Below the pieces are notes generated by a model. It searched no databases. It worked only from the letters and a program-made list of their open reading frames with translations, and had not been told where the DNA came from. A program made the position numbers and the translations under genes. Shown here one piece after another: positions 45,070 to 56,457 of a stretch of DNA of 64,000 nt (the first letter of the stretch is position 1; every line of letters begins with the position of its first letter). The stretch is from contig JAGMWG010000021.1 in the NCBI GenBank assembly GCA_020744225.1, forward strand, positions 558,001 to 622,000, read 5' to 3'. The stretch comes from Paraphoma chrysanthemicola (Eukaryota > Ascomycota > Dothideomycetes > Pleosporales > Phaeosphaeriaceae).

Positions 45070-45689
45070 ATGCGATCATCACTCTTCTTCCTCGCCCTCC
45101 CAGCGCTGGGTTTTGCCGCCCCTCCCGAATCACCGCGCATCACGAAACTTGTCTTCTCAGGTAGCGGGTGTCCCAATGATTCGGGCTCGGTCAAGGCAGA
45201 TACACCTACACTCGGTGATAGCGCGGGCATCTCCTTTACGCAATTGAAAGGGACCGACACAGACAACTGTGCAGTACACATCCAGTCTACTGGTGGAACT
45301 CCTGGCTGGCAAGCAGCGATCAGGGAGATCACGTACGAAGGAGATGTGAATCTCAAGGGCAACAGCGGGCTGGACACTTACACTCAAGTGTTCTGGAGCG
45401 AAAACGCAGGCAATACCGTACGTTCTACCGGAAGCAAGGTACTTGGCATGAAGGCACACACTAATTCTCTCAGGGAACTCTGACAGGCGGCCTTACATGC
45501 GCTGGGCCCGAGATCAAAGACTACGTGACGGTCCGCTCGAGCACGGCAGACCTGAAATGGTCGAAGTGCACTGGCGATAGCGGTAACCCGGGCATCTTGA
45601 ACGTTAATTTTAGGCCAGTCATCCAAGGTGACTACGGATCGTACGACTTCAAGCACGCAAGCTGGAAGCTGGAGTGGAGGAAGTGCTAG
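45070..45689 (+). CDS. Secreted DUF4360 protein
   Basis: Two exons, 45070..45417 and 45474..45689 (56-nt intron), 187 aa. The N-terminus MRSSLFFLALPALGFAAPP is a clear signal peptide. The mature protein follows the DUF4360 pattern: SGSGCPNDSGSV, LKGTDTDNCAVHIQ, then WQAAIREITYEGDVNLK, and after the intron TCAGPEIKDYVTVRSS, LKWSKCTGDSG and LNVNFRP, ending FKHASWKLEWRKC. Cys spacing fits disulfides. The domain is found in secreted fungal and actinobacterial proteins of unknown function. Small size and secretion make it an effector-like candidate, which is inference. Confidence 0.85.
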
Positions 45690-46705
45690 AACGGGGCTTG
45701 ATTGATCGGCTCTCGAGCATTGTAATCATATCATAGACAAAATAATACAAGAGCGCATTGATTCACATCTTTCTATCGTAGTCATAAGACTTGGCAAAGG
45801 CGTCCGATCTTTGCACTCTTCGCAGGCTTCGACGGCGTAGTGGCTACACTTTCCCGCTGAATCTAGACAGCGAGTGCTGCAGGAGCAACTAACGTCCATA
45901 CCTCCTCAGAGCACCCTCTGCCCCCTTACAAGCGTACCACTACGGGTAACGCAAGCCTGAAAGAGTCAAGTGAAGGCCTTGGTGCATTTTCACTGCAGCT
46001 TACCATCGCCCACGGGTTGTAACGCAGATCTCAACCCGAGAGCTAGGCCAAAACACTACCAGCCTTCTGGTTCGCTGGGAACTGCAGACTATATAGTGAT
46101 GAACAAGCGGTCCGGCAACGGTTGTAGAACTAACATCATGGCCCGAATACGGCTGCTCTCACCCGTTAAGACATGGTTGTCACCTGTTGTCGCCTCGTTG
46201 CGAGTTTCGTTGCACCAGGGGTTTCTTCCCAAGTGCATTACCGCAGCATGTGGTTCGTCACAGTCAGGCCCAGAGACGCGCTAATCGCACGAGTGCCTGC
46301 ACGGCTGCAACACGGTCAAGAGGTTGGGAGCCGGATTACCCCAAAAGAGAAATGCCGGTCACCGCCCAGATGAAATGACCTCAGTCTGGCTGGGCACGCC
46401 TTGATCCTGAGAAACTCAACGCCTCGTCGCGCGGCGGCTTTTCGACGGCGCCGTCCACACCTCCGCAGAACATTCTCCGCAGACCCACATTTTACCCCAG
46501 ATGCGATGCAGAATGGGCGCTACACTGGTGACGGGCACATGGCATTTATACCACAATAGGCAATGCCGGGGCATATCACTGTGTCTATGGTCTAGTCCTG
46601 CTGGTATAAGATGAAGAGCACACCGCACTGCAGGTAGATCATTCAAAACTGCACCTGCAGCCCTTATACCTGCCATAGAGGTTACTGCCCATCGAAGCGT
46701 TCACC
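45690..46705. other. Intergenic, no gene seen
   Basis: 1.0 kb between two plus-strand genes, only short frames. Holds the promoter of the sugar transporter gene. Confidence 0.45.
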
Positions 46706-48398
46706 ATGCGCTACTTCGAGCTGCGAGGCAAGAGCCTCATCGCGATTATTCTACTTACTTCCGGTCTCGACTTTCTGCTCTTTGGATGTGAGTCTTCTTC
46801 TCTAGGATGCGCCATCGCACACCTCTGACTTGACGACAAGATGATCAAGGTCTCTTTGGTGGAATTCTTGGCGGCCAGCGCTTCAAGGACACCCTAGGCA
46901 ACCCCACTCCAACGATGACCGGTCTTGTCACTGCCATTTACGATATTGGCTGTGCACTAGGTGCAGTCGTCGCATTCGTGTTCGGCGAAAAGATCGGACG
47001 AAAGCGTTCAATCATACTAGCCAATCTTATCGTCATTATCGGAGCCGCCATCCAAACCGCTTCCTTCGAATACTGGCAGATGTTCGTGTCGAGGATCATC
47101 GGTGGTGTAGGTGTTGGCCTGTCTACAGTCGCAGTTCCAATCTTGCAGTCCGAAACGCTCCCAGCCCACAACCGTGGCGCGCTCCTGGTTGTGCAATCCG
47201 CACTCATCATCATTGGTGTTGCGATCGCGTCCTGGTTGTGCTTCGCTACGTTGTATGCCAATAGCTCGCTTCAGTGGCGCTTCCCGGTCGCCTGCCAGAT
47301 CCTGTTTTCGCTCATTGTACTTGCACTGTGTCCGTTCCTGTGCGAGACGCCACGTTGGCTAGCTTCCAAGGGCAAAATTGACGAGGTAAGTTGACTTATT
47401 TGCACAGGCAGGAACGAAGCTCACATGGTTTCAGGCCAAGCATACCATCAGTAGACTATTAGACAAGCCCATCGATGATGAGGAAGTTCAAGGGCAGCTA
47501 CAAGAGATTCTAGACGCCATTGCGGCAGAAAGCAATGAAGAAGAGCCATCTTGGGGCGAAGTCTTCAGCAATGCCACCAAGACGCGCAACTTACACCGTG
47601 TTCTTCTTGGTATGGGGCCATACATGATGAACCAGTGGTCCGGCATCAACGTAAGTAGCTACAGCATGAAGAAGTCACGCCACACTGACCGTATTGTAGG
47701 CTCTTTGCTACTACTTGGCCTTTATATTCCAAGAGTATCTTGGGTACTCTCCCAGCATGTCGCTCATCCTGGCTTCCGTTGCCTTCACCCAATACGCCGT
47801 CTTCTCCTGGCCGCCATACTTTTACATCGATAAGATCGGTCGCCGATGGTCCGTCATGGGTTCTTCAGCTGGCTGCGCGATATGTATGGCAATAATTGCT
47901 GGCTGTCTTGCGAAGAACAGCTTTTCCAGTGCTGCCGCAGCTGTTGCGTTCATGTTCTTGTACCTTGACTGTTTCACCCTCGGCATATTGCCTGTTTCGT
48001 GGTCGTACTCTGCCGAGATCCAGCCTCTGCGTGTACGCAACAAGGCAACCGCCGTGGGCGTCTTTTCGCACTGGATGTCGAACTTCGTCGTGGTCATGGT
48101 TACGCCAATCGGACTGGACAACATCCGCGGCCACTATTTCTGGGTGTGGGCGGTCGTGTGTGCTTCATTTGTACCACTCACCTACTTCTTCGGCGTAGAG
48201 ACTTCAGGTAGAAGTCTGGAACAGATCGATCTTATGTTCTACGAGAAGCCACGCGTCTGCATGGGACTGAACGCCGAGAATAGGCGAGTGGTAAGAGGTA
48301 GCAAGACGGACGAGGAAGAAAGATACAGGCAGTTTGCGCATGTGCACGAGAAGCATGAGACAATCACTGCGGACAGGGTGTCAGAAGAGAGCAAGTGA
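46706..48398 (+). CDS. MFS sugar transporter (hexose/lactose permease-like)
   Basis: Four exons, 46706..46787, 46841..47385, 47435..47650 and 47700..48398 (introns 49-53 nt), 513 aa. The first join makes GLDFLLFGYDQGLFGGILGG, the fungal sugar-porter loop after helix 1. Other family marks are GEKIGRKRSIILAN, VSRIIGGVGVGLSTVAVPILQSE, CETPRWLASKGK at the end of the first half, NQWSGINALCYYLAFIF in helix 7, YIDKIGRRWSVM in the second half, and VETSGRSLEQID at the end. Twelve helices are expected. Substrate specificity cannot be read; fungal relatives carry hexoses, lactose or polyols by proton symport. The C-terminal tail is cytosolic and charged. Confidence 0.93.
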
Positions 48399-49194
48399 AA
48401 TATGTGTGCAAGAGGGTGCACCACAGCACCGCTGCGACGTCCGGCCACCTTCGGCAAGTCTTTGTACTCATTGGTACTACTTTTGTTGAAATTATCTACC
48501 TCTAGAACAACCAAATTTGTTTTGCAAATTTCCAAGTCCCATGACGCAGCCAAGCGTTGTTTCTTTGTTCATCTCACTAGCTCGTGGACATTTGGCAACT
48601 TCGAACGCGACAGTCGCACCTAGAACGTCCACTTCATCGCAAGACAAGCTAACAAATTAACGTAGCTCGAACAGATTGAGGTTATCAAGCGCTCCGATGC
48701 GGGTGGAGATGGTTCCGTCGCACTGCGTGGCGGGCGCTGTACCCGCGTATAGTCACTGCTCGTTCAAAGCCGAGAACTACACACAATGGCAAAAGGTGGT
48801 CCGGGATGTATTCCCGTACCTATTACTCCTTTTAGATCGCTATGGACCCGATGATCTCATTGCGGTCAACTGTACCCCGGACTATTGAGGGAGAGGATGT
48901 TGTTGAGCTATGCCGCCTTAACTCGAGCAACTTGGCATGGTCCCCGTGTTGCCTAAGTTAGAGCATTCTCGTCGCCGGGCAAGCAATACAGAATGATTCA
49001 TCAAGAGTTTGGACGCTTTACACTGGATGGAACGTGTGCCGACATCTACTTTGGAACACTGAGGCTCAGCGACGTCCCCATCCGGTTTATTGCCACATCT
49101 CATATTCGAACGTCATCGGGTTATGCGAAATGAATAAATAGACCAGGGATCGGGTTGTAAACGTGCATCAAGTCAAACATTGTCCTCAAAAATC
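48399..49194. other. Intergenic, no gene seen
   Basis: 796 bp between two plus-strand genes with short frames only. An AATAAATAG lies about 65 bp before the ice-binding gene start and may be part of its core promoter. Confidence 0.4.
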
Positions 49195-51168
49195 ATGTTG
49201 TGCAAAATAACGCGCTACTCAGCGCTTCTCCTTGCCGTTGTGGGCGTCAAAGCACAACTCAATTTGGGAACAGCAGCCGGATTTGGCATCGTTGCAAGCT
49301 CTTCTATCACCAATACCGGATCTACCAATGTCAATGGCCAGATTGGTATCTCCCCAGCCGATGCAAGCTCCGTCACTGGTTTTCCACCCAACCGGGCGGT
49401 CATCAGCGGTGCTGTTGCAGCCCAAGCCAAGCAAGATGCTCAAACAGCCTACAACGCCGCTAGATCTTTGGCACCTACAAGAGACATCACTGGCCAAGAA
49501 CTTGGGGGCCAGACTTTGTTCACAGGAACATACTTCGCCTCATCTTCCATCGGCATCACTGGAACGCTCACACTGGATGCGCAAGGTGATCCGAATGCGC
49601 AGTTCGTCTTCCAGATTGGTTCGACACTCACGACCGCATCTGACTCGGCTGTCGCGCTAATCAATGGCGCGCGAGCATGCAATGTGTTCTGGCAGATTGG
49701 TTCTTCAGCTACACTTGGCTCCGGAACATCTTTCACCGGCAACATCCTCGCTCAAGCATCTATCACACTCGTGACTGGCGCCTCCGTCGATGGTGGATTG
49801 TACGCTTTGACAGCAGCTGTCACGCTTGATAACAATTCAATCAATGCTCCGGGCGGATGTCCTCGACAAACCCCTATTGTGCCTCTGGCAAGTTCAAGCA
49901 TTGTATCGGCTGTAGTCCCCTCATCTGCGGCCGCCTCTCTTGCGATCAGCACCTCGGATATAGATGCGATCACCCCATCGGCTATCCCAAGCTTCATCAC
50001 CACAGCGGCGAACAGCGCCAGCCCGACAGTCTCAAACACCCCACCACCAAATAACCCACCATCGGATAACCCACCCTCGGATAACCCACCTTCAAATAAC
50101 CCACCACCAAATAACCCACCACCAAATAACCCACCACCAAATAACCCACCACCAAATAACCCACCACCAAATAACCCACCACCAAATAACCCACCGCCAA
50201 ATAACCCACCATCAAATAACCCACCGCCAAATAACCCACCGCCAAATAACCCACCATCAAATAACCCACCACCAAATAACCCACCACCAAATAACCCGCC
50301 ACCAAACAACCCACCACCAAACAACCCAGGTGTCAGTGCTAAGACGTCCTCGCCGACACAGTCTCCAAGTACTTCGAGTGCGGAAAACTCCAGTACTTTC
50401 GAAACGACATTCTCGAGAACAAGGCCGATTTTGCCCCCTACCACCACCACCTCGGCAAGTGTCAAGACCACATCAGAATCCACAAAAGTTTATAAACTGC
50501 AAACAAAAACTCGCCCCAGCACCAAGTTGTATGAAAGCAAGAGCTCCACAGTATCACAGTTCACGACATTATCCAGAGACAAAGCGAGCAAATCCGCCAA
50601 ACTTTCGTCCTCCGTGGCGTATGGTACTTCGCACAGTACAGCAAAATACCAGAAAACGCACACCACATCCGCACCATCAAATTTTGCTACTCTAACATCG
50701 ATGAAAGGCAAAGCTACTAAAGTGACACATTATGCCGTCACCAGCAATCAAGACAAGATCACCACAATCAACGGCACGCCCTGCACGACGATATCCTATT
50801 ACGAGCCCACATGCTCATGCACGACAACCACCGTCGTACCACTTGCTTTTACGCCAACGTCGGCTCCAACACCAGAGGTTGAAGTGGTCACGGTGAACGG
50901 AATACCATGCACGACGTCTCGTTACTATGAGGCTAAGTGCGACTGCATTCGCACTTCCAATGTTCCGCTCCCGGCTGTACATCCTACAGCTGCTATCGCT
51001 ACAACCATCAATGGCGTTCCGTGTGTGACTTCGATGTATTTCGAACCAGCGTGTGATTGTGTCCGGACTGCGACTGTGCCGGTACGAATTGCCAGTGTCG
51101 GATTCACTGAAGGAGGAGACGTTGAGGCCACAGCGACGGAATGCGCGCAAACGGATTCGGTGATGTAA
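49195..51168 (+). CDS. Secreted ice-binding-like protein (DUF3494) with PPPNN repeats and Cys modules
   Basis: 657 aa from the ATG at 49195. The N-terminus LCKITRYSALLLAVVGVKAQ is a signal peptide. Residues about 25-225 match the DUF3494 ice-binding fold: LGTAAGFGIVASSSITNTG, VNGQIGISPADASSVTGFPP, then GTYFASSSIGITGTLTLDAQ and ARACNVFWQIGSSATLGSGT, with the GG-rich closure near ALTAAVTLDNNSIN. A Pro/Asn linker of 19 five-residue units follows (50041..50325), then a Ser/Thr-rich stretch and three related Cys modules of about 30 residues (NG-x-PC-x-T...YE-x-x-C-x-C). A late intron at 51165..51214 could replace the last two codons and extend the product to 51317; its GAG acceptor is weak. The ice-binding fold usually binds ice or cold surfaces. 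Confidence 0.85.
   Translation: MLCKITRYSALLLAVVGVKAQLNLGTAAGFGIVASSSITNTGSTNVNGQIGISPADASSVTGFPPNRAVISGAVAAQAKQDAQTAYNAARSLAPTRDITGQELGGQTLFTGTYFASSSIGITGTLTLDAQGDPNAQFVFQIGSTLTTASDSAVALINGARACNVFWQIGSSATLGSGTSFTGNILAQASITLVTGASVDGGLYALTAAVTLDNNSINAPGGCPRQTPIVPLASSSIVSAVVPSSAAASLAISTSDIDAITPSAIPSFITTAANSASPTVSNTPPPNNPPSDNPPSDNPPSNNPPPNNPPPNNPPPNNPPPNNPPPNNPPPNNPPPNNPPSNNPPPNNPPPNNPPSNNPPPNNPPPNNPPPNNPPPNNPGVSAKTSSPTQSPSTSSAENSSTFETTFSRTRPILPPTTTTSASVKTTSESTKVYKLQTKTRPSTKLYESKSSTVSQFTTLSRDKASKSAKLSSSVAYGTSHSTAKYQKTHTTSAPSNFATLTSMKGKATKVTHYAVTSNQDKITTINGTPCTTISYYEPTCSCTTTTVVPLAFTPTSAPTPEVEVVTVNGIPCTTSRYYEAKCDCIRTSNVPLPAVHPTAAIATTINGVPCVTSMYFEPACDCVRTATVPVRIASVGFTEGGDVEATATECAQTDSVM
50041..50325 (+). 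repeat. 15-nt tandem repeat coding PPPNN, 19 units
   Basis: Nineteen uninterrupted 15-nt units (CCACCACCAAATAAC and close variants), all in frame. Variants encode PPSDN or PPSNN near the start and at units 12 and 15. The near-identical DNA suggests recent slippage or expansion. The antisense and other-frame open frames through it are repeat artefacts. Confidence 0.95.
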
Positions 51169-51487
51169 GTTGATTTGACATCCTGCTATTGAGTAACGAG
51201 CTAATGCTGTCGAGGTTCGATTGCATGTCGGCGTGCATGATCCCGTATATGCCGATTGCCACAGAGACGGTGACGATGGCGGCGATGGAGTCTGCGAAGC
51301 CGAGGTACAGGATGTAAGCTGAAGTGAAATCTCCTTTGTTATGTACCGAGCTCTTCTAGTACCAAATTGGTCTTTTCTGGACACTTTTCTGGTCCTTGTA
51401 AAGTACAGTATTTTTCGATGCGCAAAGTATGCCCTATCACATTAAAATTAAAAATTGGTGACTCATGAGTAGAGCCACCTGTCGTCC

Positions 51488-53790
51488 TTAAACCAGTCTC
51501 AATGTCTGCCAAGAGCCAGGTTGGCCGTGCGTGATGGCCGACAGGATCTCTTCATCCGTTTGTGGAAAAGGGGAGTTGCCCACTGCAGGTGATTCGAACC
51601 ATGCTTCCAAGATTCCCACGAGACGATATCCACATTCAGGTCCGAAACGATGATACTTCGTATCGAAGTTCTTGGTAACCAGAAGATAGATGGCCGAGCC
51701 GTCGTAGAATTTGCCTACATTTTCCCTCCATACGAATCCACCTCCCCACAAGGTGACGAACAGTGCCAAAACTTCTCCAACAATGCTATCGTACCGCTCG
51801 TGAAGATGCACAAGCCCACTTATAGTAGAGAACCTCGGGCGGTCATCGTATTTACGTGTTAAGCGGCCAGGCGTAACGATGCTCGTAATTTCGATGAACG
51901 GAAGAAATTGATTGTAGTCATATGGCTGAGAGACATATTCGTCTAGGCTTAACCGTTTACCAGAGTTGTGGTAAACATGTGGACTCAATTTCTTTTGGGT
52001 CCTGGGAATCTCATCATCCAGGTCGCATGGGTAGAAGCAGATGGACCCTTGATCTGACTTTGGTCGAGCGGCCTTGAAGCTTGCCCAACTCCACGATGGA
52101 AACGGGCTGTCGCAAGTGTCTAATCGATATATGCTCTTGCCGCCGGAAAATCTTACGTACACTTTCCAGGCCAGCCCTAAGGCGAACGAATCGCATGCTG
52201 TGCTACTTGCTCCCGAAACAATCTGAGCCTGCGAGTTGGAAACAATAATTGGCACACCATAAAAGTGGATTGTATAGGGGCCTTCCTTATGACGCGAGTA
52301 GACGCGGAACATGCCAGAGAAAGCGTGGAGTATGTCCGTGTCAAACCTCAGCTCTCTTTCGTAGTACTCGGCGAGTCGATCATAAATAGTTTCTTGCCGT
52401 TGTCGTCCATTGATACTGACAGACTTAAAGGCCTCAAAGTCCTTGCATTTGTCACTTACGGCGGGGCCCTTGTCGTCCGTCCAACATTCCATACGGAATC
52501 CTGAGCAACACTGAAAGTATACCTGACTGTTCGTGAAGACCAATCGGCGCACTGACAACATGGCTTCTTGGTAGGTCCATCCGCGAGTGTTCCATCGAGA
52601 CAACTCGATTTCTTTGCGCGCGTTCCGCACAGACATGAAGACGTGGTTTCCAACTACTAGAGTGGCTCGTTGCTCCCGAGCGCCTGATATCCCAGGTAAA
52701 CCATCTGAAGGCTTATCACTTGATGCCGCAATGATAGTAAGTTCGGCGCCCTGGTCTTGAAGTCGGAAGATTCAGTTAGTATGGTACGATGTTGCCATAT
52801 ACCAGCTCGAGCGAAGTACAAACATCCAAATTTGTATTTCGAGCCACATCTTGATGTTCACCCGACCAGGCTGGGATAGTTTGAAAAGAACAGAGACTCA
52901 CAAATCATATCCATATTTCGGATTGCATCATGCTTAGCATTTGCGTCATTCTGGTCGATACAATAACGGTCCACCCACAGGTACTTAAAACCAATCTTGA
53001 GGGTAACATCAATCGCGTCAGTGATTGTGCGAGGCAAATTGACCGGGAGCGTGCCTCCACCAACCACATGTGTGGCTTCTTCTGGCCCCCAGACATAGCT
53101 TAGACAAACATACGGCATTTTTGCGTTGCTGCGAGGCTGGCTTTCTCTGGTACACAACGTCCGTCGTTGGCAGTCAATCAGTACTTTGGGTACTGTTCCA
53201 TAGCCGTTGGTTTGACAATTCTCTTGATGGTCGGCTTTGCATTGCGAGATCCATAGCCGCATCGTCTGGAAATCTGGCAAATTCGGAGAGATTCGGCGGG
53301 TGGAAGAGTGAATAGGAGAAGATGTTTCGTTCTCCCATATGAGAGTAGGGTCATGCTCGGCGAGACAGACGTTTCGTGCTTCTGCGGGAAAAAGATACGT
53401 CTTTAAATCGTTATTGGGAAGGTCCACGTAGAAGTGTAACTTTACACCGTCGTCCCGGTAAGCCCAGAGCCAGAGGGATGGCGAAGCTCGGAAGAAGTTC
53501 CGCAGCTGCGTACAAAGATAGCATGTTGCGATGATGGATTCTTGACTGATAACTGCGATTCGGTACTTTCTGACGAGAAGGTTTGTGATGACTTCGTGCG
53601 GCCGGTTGACCAGCACGTGTAGCTGCAATCTCTCACACCTTTCGCAAAGCTTCTCTTTAGAGACGGTAGGCTTGCAGCCGCCGGCCAGTGTAATACCATC
53701 GAAAGGGCTTGCTAGATCTGAAGAGCATGACTTCTCCAGCTTCAGCCTCGTGCGCAGTAGTGGGTCCTCAAATTCTGCCGGTTTCTGCAT
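51488..53790 (-). CDS. HET-domain protein
   Basis: Two exons on minus, 52902..53790 and 51488..52755, with a 146-nt intron, 718 aa. The HET domain begins at about residue 227, YVCLSYVWGPEEATHVV, continues YLWVDRYCIDQNDANAKHD, and is completed across the intron as NMDMIYQGAELTIIAASSDKP. The third block is RWNTRGWTYQEAMLSVRRLVF. The N-terminal part carries CxxC-type pairs (KLCERCER and ATCYLCTQ) and QCKADHQENC, common before HET domains. The C-terminal half has SPFPSWSWASF and ends QTLRLV, a shared HET tail. It is the intact member of a tandem whose other copy is the pseudogene at 54145. Confidence 0.87.
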
Positions 53791-54144
53791 GTTGGAGCTG
53801 TGTCACTAGGGGAGCTAGACTTCGAGATCTATGTAGGGATGTATATCTCCTTTGATGTTCCAGAGACCGTGCCAGGCAACGACGACGCTTTAGTTGACGT
53901 TCCTGATGGATTGCAACTTCAGCCGCACCTTCGGAGGGCTGTGCAAAGCTTCATTGGTCGGAACTCTAAGGCAGTGCGCTGCGAGAGCCACGAAACTCGT
54001 CGTGGCTGAATGCTAGGACTCACTGCCCAGGCGGACGCTGCTTGGAGCTTCGAATTACAGAATCTTTTGGTCTCAGGCATGGGAAGCACGGTGATGCTTC
54101 AGGTAAATTCAATTACGTCTAAAGCCTCATGCGCCATAGGTGCG
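53791..54144. other. Intergenic between HET gene and HET relic
   Basis: 354 bp with no gene seen. It holds the promoter of the intact HET gene and the 3' flank of the relic. Confidence 0.4.
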
Positions 54145-55020
54145 TCAAACCAATCCCAAAGTCTCTCCACGCCATGCCAGCCCCTGCGTGAGCTCCGATA
54201 AGCGACGCCGCATATCCTCTGGAGAGTCATCAGTATTCATGGAAGGCACATAGCGCGAAATTCGATGTGAGCAGATGCCAATCTGGCGAAACCGCGTGCC
54301 ATGACGCTGGTCTGTGACCTCTTCGACAACAATGAAGATGGTCTCAAGACCAGAAAGTGTCTCAGCCATGCCAACGTAAGCAATCAACAAGCTTCTATTG
54401 CTTTCTGTCGGTCGCTGATGTAGGTGCGTGAGACCTTGTGGTATAATGGAGAGTTGTGGTTTGCCTGATGTTTTATATCTGATTGATACAGGCATGGTCA
54501 TGCTGGTAACATCAATGAAGGGATAGAACTTGAGATAGTCATCTTCATGATTGAGATAGTCAATGAGACTCATGCTGAGCCCGGTTCGATGATGGAGTCG
54601 GACCTTTACCGCACCACTTGCGGATTGAAATTCAATACCATTATGAAAGCCGAATCTTAGTCGTCTCGGATTTTGTGGTGGCCGGAAAGCTATGGAGGCG
54701 GCCCATGACCACGAAGGAAAGTCGAGACATTGAACGTCTTCGGGCATAGATCAGCGGACGTCGCTATTGTCAACGACGACACGTGTATCAGAATCTACGC
54801 TCCATGCCATACCCCATGAGAAAGAAGCACCCGCTCCTATCAGTGACCCTTCACCGGAGAGCACGAGTTTGTCCGTCATTCCGTGTGTTCTGGTGACGAT
54901 GATAGGGATGCCCTAGAGGACCAGCCACGTGCATAGTGCGACTAAGCAGGATAATCATAGTGGGATTCACCTGAACGAAGTCATCGATTAGGGACGAAAG
55001 CATCACGCGGTGAGTTTTGC
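54145..55020 (-). pseudogene. Decayed HET-domain paralogue, C-terminal half only
   Basis: A minus-strand remnant of the intact HET gene's type. The C-terminal part reads LDFPSWSWAASIAF, LNHEDDYLKFYPFIDVTS, GLTHLHQRP and ends WRGETLGLV, lining up with FPSWSWA, DYNQFLPFIEITS, GLVHLHER and TLRLV of the neighbour. Upstream the alignable GIPIIVTRTHG and SFSWGMAWSV run into an in-frame TGA just before MPEDVQCLDF. Further upstream MLSSLIDDFVQ joins GIPII across a normal 58-nt intron. The HET domain itself is missing, so the copy is truncated at 5' and broken by a stop. Not functional as a HET protein as it stands. Confidence 0.75.
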
Positions 55021-55378
55021 GTTAAGGTGCGGAAGGTGAGGGCCGTAGTCCAGGGCGTCGTTGTCAAATGGTGGATGCCGCGGAAGCACTGAGTCTTGGC
55101 ACCCCCGCGGAGTAACGCTCTGGGTAACCGCGCACCCAAAACGTTATGACCAGTAATGATATTGCAATTCCACGTCAGTAATATAGTCGCAACATTGTGT
55201 TAGCAGACGTATGTCTGATTTCATCTCGAGACGCTGTTCGAGACAAGTGTTGGTAGCGGTGATTACCTGTAATCACAACGATTCCAAGATCTTGTGCATC
55301 GGCTAGGCATCATCCTTCACGATCATCCTCATGGAGACTCTAACAGCATAATTCCCCACCTTGCAAATTAACAAAACC
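55021..55378. other. Intergenic, no gene seen
   Basis: 358 bp containing the promoter of the OMA1-like gene. Nothing else recognised. Confidence 0.4.
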
Positions 55379-56457
55379 ATGACTCGAATACGACCGACGT
55401 TTCGAGCATTCCAAGCACCTTTCCGACCGACTCAACCCTCTTCCCTGTTTCTCCGAACCAACGCGCCCTTCCGCACCTACCAACAACAACGGTTCGGTCG
55501 TGGCCCGCAATACAAGCGCTTCGGCTCGCCATCAGGCGGACTCTCAGGCCTCTTCTTCCGCTGGGCAGCGCGCCCAACCTTCTACCGCGATGTTGGCATC
55601 ATAACAGCTGGTGCAGGCGGTGTCTACGTATACAACCTCGAGGAAGTGCCCGTGTCGGGAAGGAGGCGGTTCAACATAATATCGCCGGGCTTAGAAGAGA
55701 CGCTGGGCGCATCAACGGTCGAGCAAGTCAAGGAAGAATATAGGGGTCGATTCTTGCCCGAGCATGATCCGAGGGTACGACAGGTCAAGCAGGTCCTGGA
55801 GAGACTGCTGCCTTATGCCGAAGGTGAGGGATTGAAGAATATGGATTGGGAGGTTCATGTTATCGACTCGCCGGAGCAAAACGCCTTTGTTGCTCCAGGA
55901 GGGAAGGTGTTTGTCTTCACCGGCATATTACCTTTGTGTCAGAACGAAGATGGCATTGCAGCTGTTCTGGGGCATGAGATTGCGCATGTAGTAGCGCACC
56001 ACACAGCGTAGGTTTACCCTTCCCTCCTCTTCATATCGTCATACTAACCTCTACAAGCGAACGTATGTCGCAAGCCCCGCTCATTCTCATCGGCGTCCTC
56101 GCGCTCGCCATGTTCGACGTCTCGTTCTACTCCGGCAAAATGCTCGTCGATCTGTTCCTTTCGATGCCGGCGTCACGCAAACACGAAGCCGAGGCAGACT
56201 ACATCGGGCTCATGATGATGGCGCAAGGCTGCTACCGGCCCGAAGCAGCTATGGAGTTCTGGAATCGCATGGAGAAGACTGGGCAACGAGGCCCGCCGCA
56301 GATACTGAGCACCCATCCAAGCAACCATAATAGAGAAGAGAAGATCAGGGAGTGGTTGCCCAAAGCCCAAGAGAAGGCAGAAGCGAGTGAGTGCGCTGTC
56401 ACGAGTCAGTTTGCGGATCAGTTCAGCTCGGCATTTGGTGGTTTCAATCGCTGGTAG
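55379..56457 (+). CDS. OMA1: Mitochondrial M48 metalloendopeptidase (Oma1-like)
   Basis: Two exons, 55379..56007 and 56058..56457 (50-nt intron), 342 aa. The N-terminus MTRIRPTFRAFQAPFRPTQ with many Arg and no acids is a mitochondrial presequence. A helix follows (DVGIITAGAGGVYVYNLEEVP). The M48 core gives VIDSPEQNAFVAPGGKVFVFTG, then GIAAVLGHEIAHVVAHHTAERM with zinc-binding HEIAH, split by the intron just after HHTA. A second membrane-associated helix is LILIGVLALAMFDVSFYSG, and SRKHEAEADYIGLMMMA contains the third zinc ligand (ExxxD). The enzyme is an inner-membrane quality-control protease that cleaves OPA1/Mgm1-type and other substrates under stress. Confidence 0.93.

Noticed and set aside
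49752..50483. 243-codon antisense frame of Gly-rich repeats and other-frame repeats through the ice-binding gene
   Set aside because: Produced by the 15-nt tandem repeat, which is open in several frames; the sense frame has signal peptide and domain evidence.
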